In this document: one piece after another, positions 6,857-15,195 of the stretch | Numbering within the stretch: position 1 is the first letter of the stretch | Layout: each line of letters starts with the position of its first letter | Origin: CAYOXX01 sp964408025 | GTDB lineage: Bacteria; Acidobacteriota; DATKUA01 | Direction of reading: 5' to 3' | Assembly: GCA_964408025.1 (NCBI GenBank) | Contig: CAYOXX010000053.1 | Location: forward strand, 1 to 20,666 | Length of the DNA: 20,666 nt | Made by a program: the position numbers and the translations under genes | The notes under the pieces: model-generated | What the model was told of the DNA's origin: nothing | What the model saw: only the letters and a program-made list of their open reading frames with translations | The model's database searches: none

Positions 6857-8274
6857 GGTTCACAGTAGAGGAGATCTGCCGCATCGCGGGCGCGGCGGCC
6901 GAGATGGCGCCGGCCGTGGCCTTCGAGGGCTATTCGATCGACTCGCGCATGGTCGGGGCGGGCGATCTCTTCTTCGCCATCGCGGGTGAGAACTTCGACG
7001 GGCACGATTTCGTCGGCGAGGCCCTGACCCGAGGGGCAGCGGCGGCCGTCGTGCGCCGCGGCTTTGACGGTCTGCCGGGAACGGATGACCGGCTCCTGTT
7101 CTGCGACGATCCCCTCGACGCCCTCCACGCCCTCGCAGCGGCTTCGCGGCTGGAGGAAGGATTACGGGTCGTCGGCATCACCGGCAGCTGCGGCAAAACC
7201 ACCACCAAGGACATCCTGGCCGCGATGATCGCCCGCCGCCTGCGGATCGGCAAGAACGCCGGCAACCTGAACAACATCTGGGGGCTGCCGCTGGCCATGC
7301 TGCGCCGCCCGCCTGGGCTCGAAGTCTACGTATGCGAGATGGGGATGAGCTACGCCGGCGAGCTGCGAACCGTAACACGCATCGCCCGCCCTGACGTGGC
7401 CGTCTTCACCAACATCCACGGCGTCCACCTGGTCAACTTCCCCAGCGTCGAGGCGATAGCCGCGGCCAAGGCGGAGATGCTGGAGGGCGTGCCCGCTGAC
7501 GGTGCCGTCGTCGCCAATGCCGACGATCCGCAGGTGATGCGCATCGCTGCGAGCAGCGGGCGCCGCCTGGTCACCTTCGGCCGCGAACGCAAAGCCGATG
7601 TCGCGGCCGCAGGCGTCGCCGACCGCGGTATCGACGGGCTGGAGTTCGACCTGCGGGTCAGCGGGCGCGAGCTGCGCGTCGCCAGCCCGCTGCCGGGGAT
7701 TCACAACCTCGAGAACCTGCTGGCCGCCCTGGCGACCGGCATTGCCCTGGGCCTCGAGCCCGAGGAGCTACTGGTCGGCCTGGACGATCTGGAGATGTCG
7801 CCCTGGCGCAGCCGCATCGTGCGCTTCGAGGAGGGCTTCGCGCTCTACGACGACGCCTACAACTCCAATCCCGAGGCGTTGGGCGGGGTCCTCGCCACGC
7901 TGGCCCGCAGCAACGGCTTCGGACGCCGCCTCGCGGTCCTGGGCGACATGCTCGAGCTGGGCGACGGGGAGCGGCAGGCGCACAGGGAGTGCGGCGCCGC
8001 GGTCGCCCGTTGCGGCGTGGACCTGCTGATCGCCGTCGGCCCGCTGGCTGCCGAGCTGGCCGCCGGCGCGCGCGAGGCCGGTATGGAGAGGGACGCGGTA
8101 GTCGAGGTTCCCGACTCCGAGGCCGCAGTTGCCCCGACTCTGTCGGCCGTGCGGCCCGGCGACCTGGTGCTGGTCAAGGGTTCGCGCGGCGTCAAAATGG
8201 AAACCGTTGTGGCGGAACTGACGCGGCGCTTCCGGCCCCTGCCGGATGGAACCGCGGGGAATAAATCGAGATGA
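6853..8274 (+). CDS. murF: UDP-MurNAc-tripeptide:D-Ala-D-Ala ligase MurF
   Basis: MurF completes the cytoplasmic precursor by adding the D-Ala-D-Ala dipeptide. The 473-aa protein shows an N-terminal substrate domain with DSRMVGAGDLFFA (about 30-42) and the ATP loop GSCGKTTTK at 111-119. It also has NAGNLNNIWGLPL near 136-148 and DDAYNSNPEA near 335-344. The loop has Cys where GSNGKTTT is most common, a conservative oddity. The start overlaps the murE stop (ATGA) and the 3' end overlaps mraY (ATGA). No ddl gene is in the window, so the dipeptide supplier is encoded elsewhere. Confidence 0.95.
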   Translation: MRFTVEEICRIAGAAAEMAPAVAFEGYSIDSRMVGAGDLFFAIAGENFDGHDFVGEALTRGAAAAVVRRGFDGLPGTDDRLLFCDDPLDALHALAAASRLEEGLRVVGITGSCGKTTTKDILAAMIARRLRIGKNAGNLNNIWGLPLAMLRRPPGLEVYVCEMGMSYAGELRTVTRIARPDVAVFTNIHGVHLVNFPSVEAIAAAKAEMLEGVPADGAVVANADDPQVMRIAASSGRRLVTFGRERKADVAAAGVADRGIDGLEFDLRVSGRELRVASPLPGIHNLENLLAALATGIALGLEPEELLVGLDDLEMSPWRSRIVRFEEGFALYDDAYNSNPEALGGVLATLARSNGFGRRLAVLGDMLELGDGERQAHRECGAAVARCGVDLLIAVGPLAAELAAGAREAGMERDAVVEVPDSEAAVAPTLSAVRPGDLVLVKGSRGVKMETVVAELTRRFRPLPDGTAGNKSR

Positions 8275-9437
8275 TCTACCACCTGATGCAGGTTCTGCAG
8301 GAGGGCCTGGGGCCGCTGCGGGTCTTCACCTTCGTCAACTTCCGCACCGCGCTGGCGGTCTTCTCGGCCATGCTCGTCTGCTTCGCGCTCGGGCCCTGGT
8401 TCGTGCGGCGACTGCGCCGCCTGCAGGTCGGGCAGCGGATCCGGGAGGAGGGCCCGAGCTCGCACCAGTCGAAAGCCGGCACGCCGACCATGGGGGGGCT
8501 CTTGATACTCTGCGCCATCCTGGTGCCGACGCTGCTCTGGGCCGACCTGACTGTACCCCATGTGTGGATACTGATCGGCGCCACGGCCCTGTTCGGCGCC
8601 GTCGGCTTCGTCGACGACTTCCTGAAGATCCGGCGTGGCGAGAACAAGGGCCTGGGCGGGCGCCAGAAGCTGGCGCTGCAGGCGGCGATCGCCCTCGGCG
8701 TGGCCCTGGTCCTCTTCTGCATGGCCCAGGCGGGTGCTGGCGCGGAGGAGCGGGGCGCTTTCACAACCGAGCTGACCATCCCATTTACCAAGCAAATGGA
8801 CGTCGGCCTCGAGACGGTCGATGGCGACGAGAGGCTGGTCGTGGTGCGGGACTACTTCCTCGACCTCGGCTGGCTCTTCATGCCGTTCGTGGTGATCGTG
8901 ATCGTGGGCGCCAGCAACGCCGTAAACCTCACCGACGGCCTCGACGGCCTGGCGATCGGCGCCACCGGCATCGCAGGCGCCAGCTACACCGTGCTCGCCT
9001 ACCTGGCCGGGAACATGGTGGTGGCCACCTACCTGCTGATCCCCTTCGTGCGCGGCGCCGACGAGGCGACCATCTTCGGCGGCGCCCTGGTCGGGGCCAG
9101 CCTCGGATTCCTCTGGTGGAACTGCTACCCGGCATCGGTCTTCATGGGCGACGTCGGCTCGCTCTCCCTCGGCGGGGCCATCGGCACCCTGGCGGTGATC
9201 ATCAAGCAGGAGCTGCTGCTTGTGCTCATCGGCGGCCTCTTCGTCGTCGAGGCGGCCAGCGTCATCATCCAGGTAGCATACTTCAAGCTCACCGGCGGCA
9301 AGCGCGTCTTCAGGATGGCGCCGCTGCACCACCACTTCGAGCTGAGCGGCTGGAGCGAGCCGAAGGTGATCACACGCTTCCTGATCCTGGCAGCGATCTT
9401 CGCCATGCTCGGGCTCAGCTCGCTGAAGATACGCTGA
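8271..9437 (+). CDS. mraY: phospho-MurNAc-pentapeptide transferase MraY (lipid I synthase)
   Basis: MraY moves phospho-MurNAc-pentapeptide from UDP to undecaprenyl phosphate, making lipid I at the inner face of the membrane. The 388-aa, very hydrophobic protein has about ten predicted membrane segments. Signature motifs are KAGTPTMGG (68-76), the catalytic DD at 115-116, NAVNLTDGLDG (216-226), FMGDVGS (291-297) and LHHHFE (352-357). It is somewhat longer than the E. coli-type enzyme. The extra residues, about 20, are in the external loop at roughly 174-196, just before NAVNLTDG. The start overlaps murF by ATGA and the stop overlaps the murD start by one base. Confidence 0.97.
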   Translation: MIYHLMQVLQEGLGPLRVFTFVNFRTALAVFSAMLVCFALGPWFVRRLRRLQVGQRIREEGPSSHQSKAGTPTMGGLLILCAILVPTLLWADLTVPHVWILIGATALFGAVGFVDDFLKIRRGENKGLGGRQKLALQAAIALGVALVLFCMAQAGAGAEERGAFTTELTIPFTKQMDVGLETVDGDERLVVVRDYFLDLGWLFMPFVVIVIVGASNAVNLTDGLDGLAIGATGIAGASYTVLAYLAGNMVVATYLLIPFVRGADEATIFGGALVGASLGFLWWNCYPASVFMGDVGSLSLGGAIGTLAVIIKQELLLVLIGGLFVVEAASVIIQVAYFKLTGGKRVFRMAPLHHHFELSGWSEPKVITRFLILAAIFAMLGLSSLKIR

Positions 9438-10798
9438 TGGAGTTGAAGGACAAAAACGTTCTCGTGGTCGGCCTCGGCGTGAGCGGTGTCGCGGCCGCTC
9501 GCTTCGCCTGCAGCCGGGGGGCGCGGGTCGGCATCACCGACCTCAAGACTGCCGCGGAGCTGGGCGCCGCTCTCGACGCCCTGGAGGAGCTGCCAATCCG
9601 CTACCTCCTCGGCGGCCACCCGGTGGAGCCGTTCCTGGAGGCCGACCTGGTCGTGCTCAGCCCCGGCGTACCGGCCGGCATCGAGCCGTTGCGGCGCGCC
9701 CGCGCGGCCGGCGTCCCGGTGGTTGCGGAGGTCGAGCTGGCCTGCCGCTTCCTGCGCGACGTGCTGGTCGGCATAACCGGCTCCAACGGCAAGAGCACCA
9801 CCACGGCGCTGGCCGCCCACCTGCTTCGCGGCGCCGGCTTCGAGGCCGAGGCCTGCGGCAACATCGGCTCGCCGCTGGTCGACATGGTGGCCTCGACCAC
9901 GCCCGGCCGCTTCCTGGCCGTCGAGCTGAGCAGCTTCCAGCTAGAATCGATCGACCGCTTCCGCCCCTGGATCGGCGTGGTGCTCAACGTCACGCCCGAC
10001 CACATGGACCGCTACCCCGATCTGGATGCCTACAAGCGCGCCAAGCTGCGCCTGTTCCGCAACCAGGCGGCGGAGGATCATGTTGTCGTCAACGCCGACG
10101 AGGAGCACGCCGAGGAGTTCGCGGCCGCCTCGCGCGCGCCGTCGTTCCGCTTCAGCCGGCTGCGGCGCCTGCACAACGGCGTCTGCCTCGACGGGAGCGA
10201 GATCGCCTGGATGCGCGACGGCTCGCCGATACCGATTCTGCCGGCCTCCGAGCTAGGGCTGCGCGGTCCGCACAACCTCGAGAACGCCATGGCGGCGGCC
10301 TCGATAGCCCTGCTCTGCGGCGCCAAGCCCGAGCTGGTGGCGGTGGGGCTGCAGGACTTCCGGCCGCTCGAGCACCGCCTCGAGCCGGCGGGCGAGATCG
10401 GCGGCGTGCTCTTCGTCAACGACTCCAAGGCCACCAACGTCGACGCGGCGGCTGTGGCCCTGCGCAGCTTCGAAACACCTGTGGTCGCCATCATGGGCGG
10501 CCGCGACAAGGGGGGCGATTTCGCCGCCCTGCGGCCCCTGGCCGAGCGCCGCGTCAGGAGGCTGATACTGATCGGCGAGGCGGCGCCCAGGATCGCCGCG
10601 GCCCTGGACGGCGCAGCGCCCGCCGAGTGCTGCGGCTCGCTGGAGGAGGCGGTGCGGGCCGGCCTCGAGGCGGCGGAGCCGGGCGACGTGGTGCTGCTGG
10701 CGCCGGGCTGCGCCAGCTTCGACATGTTCGACAACTTCGAGCAGCGCGGGCGGCGCTTCAAGAAGGCCGTCGGGAGGCTTCGGGATGCAGGAGGCTGA
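9437..10798 (+). CDS. murD: UDP-MurNAc-L-Ala:D-Glu ligase MurD
   Basis: MurD adds D-glutamate as the second stem-peptide residue. The 453-aa product begins with the Rossmann-like KNVLVVGLGVSGVAAA. It has the ATP loop GSNGKSTTT at 115-123, the central ELSSFQLE and a NVTPDHMDRY segment. The C-terminal domain has NDSKATNVDA and GGRDKGGDF. The ATG at 9437 overlaps the mraY stop (TGATG). The 3' end runs 14 nt into ftsW. All diagnostic residues appear intact, and the length is normal for the family. Confidence 0.96.
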   Translation: MELKDKNVLVVGLGVSGVAAARFACSRGARVGITDLKTAAELGAALDALEELPIRYLLGGHPVEPFLEADLVVLSPGVPAGIEPLRRARAAGVPVVAEVELACRFLRDVLVGITGSNGKSTTTALAAHLLRGAGFEAEACGNIGSPLVDMVASTTPGRFLAVELSSFQLESIDRFRPWIGVVLNVTPDHMDRYPDLDAYKRAKLRLFRNQAAEDHVVVNADEEHAEEFAAASRAPSFRFSRLRRLHNGVCLDGSEIAWMRDGSPIPILPASELGLRGPHNLENAMAAASIALLCGAKPELVAVGLQDFRPLEHRLEPAGEIGGVLFVNDSKATNVDAAAVALRSFETPVVAIMGGRDKGGDFAALRPLAERRVRRLILIGEAAPRIAAALDGAAPAECCGSLEEAVRAGLEAAEPGDVVLLAPGCASFDMFDNFEQRGRRFKKAVGRLRDAGG

Positions 10799-11894
10799 CG
10801 CCAGGCGCTGGCAGCCCGACCGGCCGCTCTTCCTGCTGGTGGTGGCGCTGGTGGTGATCGGGCTGGCGATGGTCTTCAGCGCCAGCACGGCGATCACACT
10901 CGACCGCAACCTCTCGCCGTTCTACTTCCTCATCAAGCAGATCATCGCCGCCGTCGTCGGCTTCCTGGTTATCCGCCTCATGCTGCGCTTCGACTACCTG
11001 GTGCTGGCGCAGCCGCGCGTCTACATGACCATACTCATCGTCTCTGTGGTCCTGCTGCTGGCGGTGCTCTTCACACCGGCCATCAACAACACGAACCGCT
11101 GGTTCCAGTTCCCGTTCCTGTCGTTCCAGCCGAGCGAGGCGGCCAAGCCGGCGCTGGTGATCGCACTGGCCGCCGTCGCCGCGCGCTGGCGCGGCCTCCT
11201 CGAAAGCTGGGGATTCATCTTCCTAACGCTGGCCGTGTTCGTGGCGCCGGTGGTCTTCCTGATCGCCATCGAGCCGGACCTGGGCACCGCCGCAGTGGTC
11301 GGACTCATCGCACTGGCGGTGCTCTTCGCCGCCGGCATCGGCGTCCGCAAGCTGGTCATCCTGCTGCTGCTGGCGGCCGTCGGCATCGGCATCTTCGTCG
11401 GCGTCAGCCCCTACCGGCTCTCGCGCATCCAGGCCTTCCTCGACCCCGCTTCGGACCCCCTCGGCACCGGCTTCCAGGCCCTGCAGTCGGAGATCGCGCT
11501 CGGAGCCGGCGGCCTCGCGGGCGTCGGCTTCATGGAGAGCAGGCAGAAGCTGTTCTACCTGCCCGCCTCCCACACCGACTTCATCTTCTCCGTCATCGGC
11601 GAGGAGTGGGGCCTGATCGGGAGCTCACTCATTCTGGTCCTCTACCTGCTGCTCTTCGCGCGCGGGCTGCGGATCGCATTCACCGCCAGGGACCTGTTTG
11701 GCTTCCTGCTGGCTGTCGGCGTGACGACGATGATCGCCGGGCAGGCGCTGATGAACATCAGCGTCGCCACCATCCTGCTGCCGACCAAGGGGATACCGCT
11801 GCCGCTGATAAGCTCCGGCGGCAGCTCGCTGGTGATGACCATGGCGGCGCTGGGCCTGCTGCTCAACGTATCGCAGTACCGCCGCAGGGAGTAG
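10785..11894 (+). CDS. ftsW: septal peptidoglycan polymerase FtsW (SEDS family)
   Basis: FtsW is the SEDS glycosyltransferase that polymerises lipid II together with FtsI at the division site. The 369-aa polytopic protein has about ten hydrophobic segments. It carries the family marks FQPSEAAKPA (114-123), EPDLGTA (163-169), HTDFIFSVIGEEWG (263-276) and the C-terminal PLPLISSGGSS. Asp265 of the HTDF loop corresponds to the aspartate needed for polymerase activity in the family. The ATG at 10785 has GGGAGG 7 nt upstream, inside the end of murD. Its position between murD and murG favours FtsW over the elongation paralogue RodA. Confidence 0.95.
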   Translation: MQEADARRWQPDRPLFLLVVALVVIGLAMVFSASTAITLDRNLSPFYFLIKQIIAAVVGFLVIRLMLRFDYLVLAQPRVYMTILIVSVVLLLAVLFTPAINNTNRWFQFPFLSFQPSEAAKPALVIALAAVAARWRGLLESWGFIFLTLAVFVAPVVFLIAIEPDLGTAAVVGLIALAVLFAAGIGVRKLVILLLLAAVGIGIFVGVSPYRLSRIQAFLDPASDPLGTGFQALQSEIALGAGGLAGVGFMESRQKLFYLPASHTDFIFSVIGEEWGLIGSSLILVLYLLLFARGLRIAFTARDLFGFLLAVGVTTMIAGQALMNISVATILLPTKGIPLPLISSGGSSLVMTMAALGLLLNVSQYRRRE

Positions 11895-11897
11895 GAC

Positions 11898-12986
11898 GTG
11901 GGCGTTGGTATCAGGCTGGCGATAGCGGGAGGCGGAACCGGCGGGCACGTCTTCCCGATGCTCGCCGTGGCCCGCGCCATCGAGAGGGAAGCCCCCGGCA
12001 GCGAGCTGCTGTTCGTGGGCACCAGGCGGGGCATCGAGGCGCGCCTGGTCCCCGAGGCCGGCTACCGGCTGGCGACGCTGCGCATCGGCGGCCTCAAGGG
12101 AAAATCGGCGCTGCGCCGCCTGGCGACGCTGGCCCAGCTGCCCTGGGCGGTGCTCGCCTCGGCCATGCTGCTGGCGCGCTTCCGACCCCAAGCCGTCCTC
12201 GGCGGCGGCGGCTTCGCCTCCGGACCGGTGGGCCTGGCGGCGTCGCTGCTGCGCACGCCGCTCGCACTGCTCGAGGTCAACTCGCTCCCGGGCTTCACCA
12301 ACCGCCGGCTGGCCGGCCGCGCCAAGGTGGCCTTCGTCGCCTTCCCGGAGACGGCGGCCAGGATGCGCTGCCCGGTCGTCGTCACCGGCAACCCGGTTCG
12401 CGACGAGGTGCGCGGCGAGCCGCCGCGGGCGGCCGAGGGGCCGCTGCGCCTGCTGGTGCTCGGCGGCAGCCAGGGCGCGGTGGGGCTCAACAGCCTCGTC
12501 GTCGAGGCCCTGCCGCACCTCAAGGCGATCGGCATACCGTTGGCTGTCACCCACCAATCGGGAGCGCTCGACCTGGAGCGCGTTCGTGGCGCCTACGTGC
12601 AAGCCGGCCTGGCGGCCCGAGTCGAGCCGTTCTTCGACGACGTTGCCTCGGCATACCGCGAGGCGGAGCTGGTGGTCAGCCGCGCCGGCGCCACCACGGT
12701 GGCCGAGCTGATCGCGGCGCGGCGGCCGGCGATATTCGTGCCGCTGCCGACAGCCGCCGACAACCACCAGGAGCACAACGCGCTCGCCGTGGTCGCGGCC
12801 GGCGGCGGCGAGCTGCTGCGCCAGTTCGAAGCCGACGGGGCGCTGCTGGCCGAGCGGATCGCCTGCTGGTATGATCGCAGGGAGGGCCTGGAGCAGGCGG
12901 GGGTGGCGATGGCGGCGCTGGACCATCCGGACGCCGCCGAGCGTATAGCGCGCGAGCTGATCGCCCTGGCCGGAGGAAGAGGCTGA
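11898..12986 (+). CDS. murG: UDP-GlcNAc:lipid I N-acetylglucosaminyltransferase MurG
   Basis: MurG adds GlcNAc to lipid I to give lipid II on the cytoplasmic membrane face. The 362-aa GT-B fold protein has GGGTGGH at 11-17, a glycine-rich GGGGFASGP near 102-110, TGNPVR at 163-168 and GGSQGA at 189-194. The donor-site signature SRAGATTVAE is at 261-270, followed by PLPTAADNHQEHNA. Where HEQN is usual the protein has LEVN (125-128), keeping Glu and Asn but not His and Gln. The GTG start is 3 nt after the ftsW stop, and the stop overlaps the murC ATG by one base. Confidence 0.95.
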   Translation: MGVGIRLAIAGGGTGGHVFPMLAVARAIEREAPGSELLFVGTRRGIEARLVPEAGYRLATLRIGGLKGKSALRRLATLAQLPWAVLASAMLLARFRPQAVLGGGGFASGPVGLAASLLRTPLALLEVNSLPGFTNRRLAGRAKVAFVAFPETAARMRCPVVVTGNPVRDEVRGEPPRAAEGPLRLLVLGGSQGAVGLNSLVVEALPHLKAIGIPLAVTHQSGALDLERVRGAYVQAGLAARVEPFFDDVASAYREAELVVSRAGATTVAELIAARRPAIFVPLPTAADNHQEHNALAVVAAGGGELLRQFEADGALLAERIACWYDRREGLEQAGVAMAALDHPDAAERIARELIALAGGRG

Positions 12987-14380
12987 TGCGGGACAAGTAC
13001 CAGAAGATCCACTTCGTCGGCATAGGTGGCATCGGCATGAGCGGCATCGCCGAGGTGCTGCTCAACCTCGGCTACACCGTAAGCGGCTCGGACCTCGAGG
13101 AGAGCCCGATCGTGGGCCGCCTGCGCGGGCTGGGCGCGACGATCGCCATCGGCCACGCCGCCGCCAACCTCGGCGACGCGCAGGTGCTGGTCTACTCCGC
13201 CGCCGTCGACGGCGACAATCCGGAGCTGGCGGCTGCGCGCATGCGCAAGCTGCCGGTGATACCGCGCGCCGAGATGCTGGCCGAGCTGATGCGGATGAAG
13301 TACAGCGTCGCCGTCTCCGGCTCCCACGGCAAGACCTCGACCACAGGAATGGTCGCCGCGCTCCTCAGCGACGCCGGCCTCGACCCGACGATCGTCATCG
13401 GCGGGCGCCTCGAGGCGATCGACTCCAACGCCAGGCTTGGCGGCGGCGAATACCTGGTTGCCGAGGCTGACGAGAGCGACCGCTCGTTCCTCAAGCTGCT
13501 GCCGACGATCGCCGTGGTCACCAACATCGACGCCGAGCACCTCGACACCTACCACGACCTCGAGGACATCCAGGACGCCTTCGTACGCTTCGTCAACAAG
13601 GTACCGTTCTACGGCGCCGGCATCCTCTGCGGCGACGAACCCTCGGTGCAGGCCGTCCTGCCGCGGCTCGAGCGCCGCTACGTCACCTACGGGTTCTCCG
13701 CCCAGGCCGACCTGCAGGCGCGCGGCCCGCAGGTGAGGCAGTTCCGCTCCGGCTTCGACCTGGTCTGGCGCGGCGAGGAGCTGGGCAGCGTCGAGCTGCA
13801 GGTGCCGGGCCGCCACCACATCCTCAACTCACTGGCGGCTCTGGCTGTCGGCCTCGAGCTGCGCATCGAGCCGGCGCGGATGATCGAGAGCCTGGCCCAC
13901 TTCGCCAACGTAGACCGCCGTTTACAGCTTGTCGGCGAGGCAGACGGCGTCCTCGTGTTCGACGACTACGGCCACCACCCCACCGAGATCCGCGTCACGC
14001 TGGCCACCCTCAGGGAGGGCTGGGGGCGCCGCATCGTCTGCGTCTTCCAGCCCCACCGCTTCACGCGCACGCAGGCGCTGCGGCGCGAGTTCCTACACTC
14101 CTTCAACGACGCCGACGTGCTCGTCGTCACCGACATCTACCCGGCGGGCGAGAAGCCGATCCGCGGCGTCGCCGCCGAGGACCTGGTTGGGGGGATCGTC
14201 GCCTACGGCCACCGCGACGTCCTCTACATCGACAAACTCGGCGACATACCCGCCTACCTGCTGGAGCGCCTGCAGCCGGACGACATACTGATCACACTCG
14301 GCGCCGGGGACGTCTGGAAGGTGGCGAACGGGACGCTCGAGATGCTGCGCGAGCTGCGGGGTGAGGAGGAGGAGCGGTGA
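12986..14380 (+). CDS. murC: UDP-MurNAc:L-alanine ligase MurC
   Basis: MurC adds L-alanine to UDP-MurNAc, the first stem-peptide step. The 464-aa protein begins with the nucleotide-binding IHFVGIGGIGMSG (8-20). It has the ATP loop GSHGKTSTT at 112-120, EADESDRSFL and NIDAEHLD in the central domain, and DDYGHHPTEI plus FQPHRFTRT in the C-terminal part. The ATG overlaps the murG stop. The 3' end overlaps ftsQ by GTGA, so murB and ddl, which often sit between murC and ftsQ, are absent from this position. There is no sign of a remnant between the two genes. Confidence 0.97.
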   Translation: MRDKYQKIHFVGIGGIGMSGIAEVLLNLGYTVSGSDLEESPIVGRLRGLGATIAIGHAAANLGDAQVLVYSAAVDGDNPELAAARMRKLPVIPRAEMLAELMRMKYSVAVSGSHGKTSTTGMVAALLSDAGLDPTIVIGGRLEAIDSNARLGGGEYLVAEADESDRSFLKLLPTIAVVTNIDAEHLDTYHDLEDIQDAFVRFVNKVPFYGAGILCGDEPSVQAVLPRLERRYVTYGFSAQADLQARGPQVRQFRSGFDLVWRGEELGSVELQVPGRHHILNSLAALAVGLELRIEPARMIESLAHFANVDRRLQLVGEADGVLVFDDYGHHPTEIRVTLATLREGWGRRIVCVFQPHRFTRTQALRREFLHSFNDADVLVVTDIYPAGEKPIRGVAAEDLVGGIVAYGHRDVLYIDKLGDIPAYLLERLQPDDILITLGAGDVWKVANGTLEMLRELRGEEEER

Positions 14381-15195
14381 GCCGCGACCCGCACTTCCTG
14401 CGGCCGGGCCGCGGCGTCGAGCGCGGCAGCCTGCGGCGCAAGCGCCGCTACCGCCTCGTGGTGGCCGCCGGCGTCCTGCTGCTGGCCGCCGCGGTGGTCC
14501 TCTCGCTGATGGCCTACAGCTTCGTCACCAACCCGCGCCAATTCACCGTGAGCCGCATACTGGTCGAGGGGGCGGAGTTCGCCGACCGCGAGCTGGTGGA
14601 GGCGACGGTGCGCGAGCTCACCGGCGGCAACGTGCTCCTGGTCGACCTGCGGGAGGTCTGCGCGGCGGTCGAGCGGCTGCCGTGGGTGCGGCGCGCCCAG
14701 GCCCGCAAGGTGCTGCCAGACACCCTGCAGCTGACGCTGGACGAGCGCCTGCCGACCGCCTACGTGCTTCTCGGCGGCGAGATATTCCTCACCGACGGCA
14801 CAGGCACCGTCATCGACCGGCTGCGGCCCGAGCACCCCTTCATCGGCCTGCCGGTGATCCGGGGTGTCGACGGGCTCCCCGAGGCTGAACTGCAGGAGAG
14901 GCTGCGGCTGGCGACGGCGATGCTGGACGAGCTGCGGCGGCAGCGGCCTGCCTGGTACGACCGCGTCAGCGAGATCGAGGTCGCCGAACCGCGCCGCCTA
15001 TCGGTGCTGCTGGGCGACCGCACAGCGCCGATCATCGTCGGCGACAGGGACGCCGTCGCGCGCCTGGGGAAGTACTTCAGCATTGAAGCGGAGCTCGACA
15101 GGCGTTACGATAGCCCCGAATATATCGACGTACGCTACGAACGCAGACTCTACATCAAACCCGGGGGCGAAGAGGCGCTTGGGCAAGGACGCTAA
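14377..15195 (+). CDS. ftsQ: cell division protein FtsQ
   Basis: FtsQ is a bitopic divisome scaffold that recruits FtsB/FtsL. The 272-aa product has a basic cytoplasmic tail ending RRKRRYR. One membrane segment at about 27-47 follows, then an external POTRA domain from about 56 (FTVSRILVEGAEFADRE). The POTRA domain ends near 'LPWVRRAQARKVLPDTLQL'. A beta domain with LLGGEIFLTDGTGTVID, typical of FtsQ/DivIB, follows. The GTG start overlaps the murC stop by 4 nt. The 3' end overlaps ftsA by 17 nt. Confidence 0.93.
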   Translation: MSRDPHFLRPGRGVERGSLRRKRRYRLVVAAGVLLLAAAVVLSLMAYSFVTNPRQFTVSRILVEGAEFADRELVEATVRELTGGNVLLVDLREVCAAVERLPWVRRAQARKVLPDTLQLTLDERLPTAYVLLGGEIFLTDGTGTVIDRLRPEHPFIGLPVIRGVDGLPEAELQERLRLATAMLDELRRQRPAWYDRVSEIEVAEPRRLSVLLGDRTAPIIVGDRDAVARLGKYFSIEAELDRRYDSPEYIDVRYERRLYIKPGGEEALGQGR

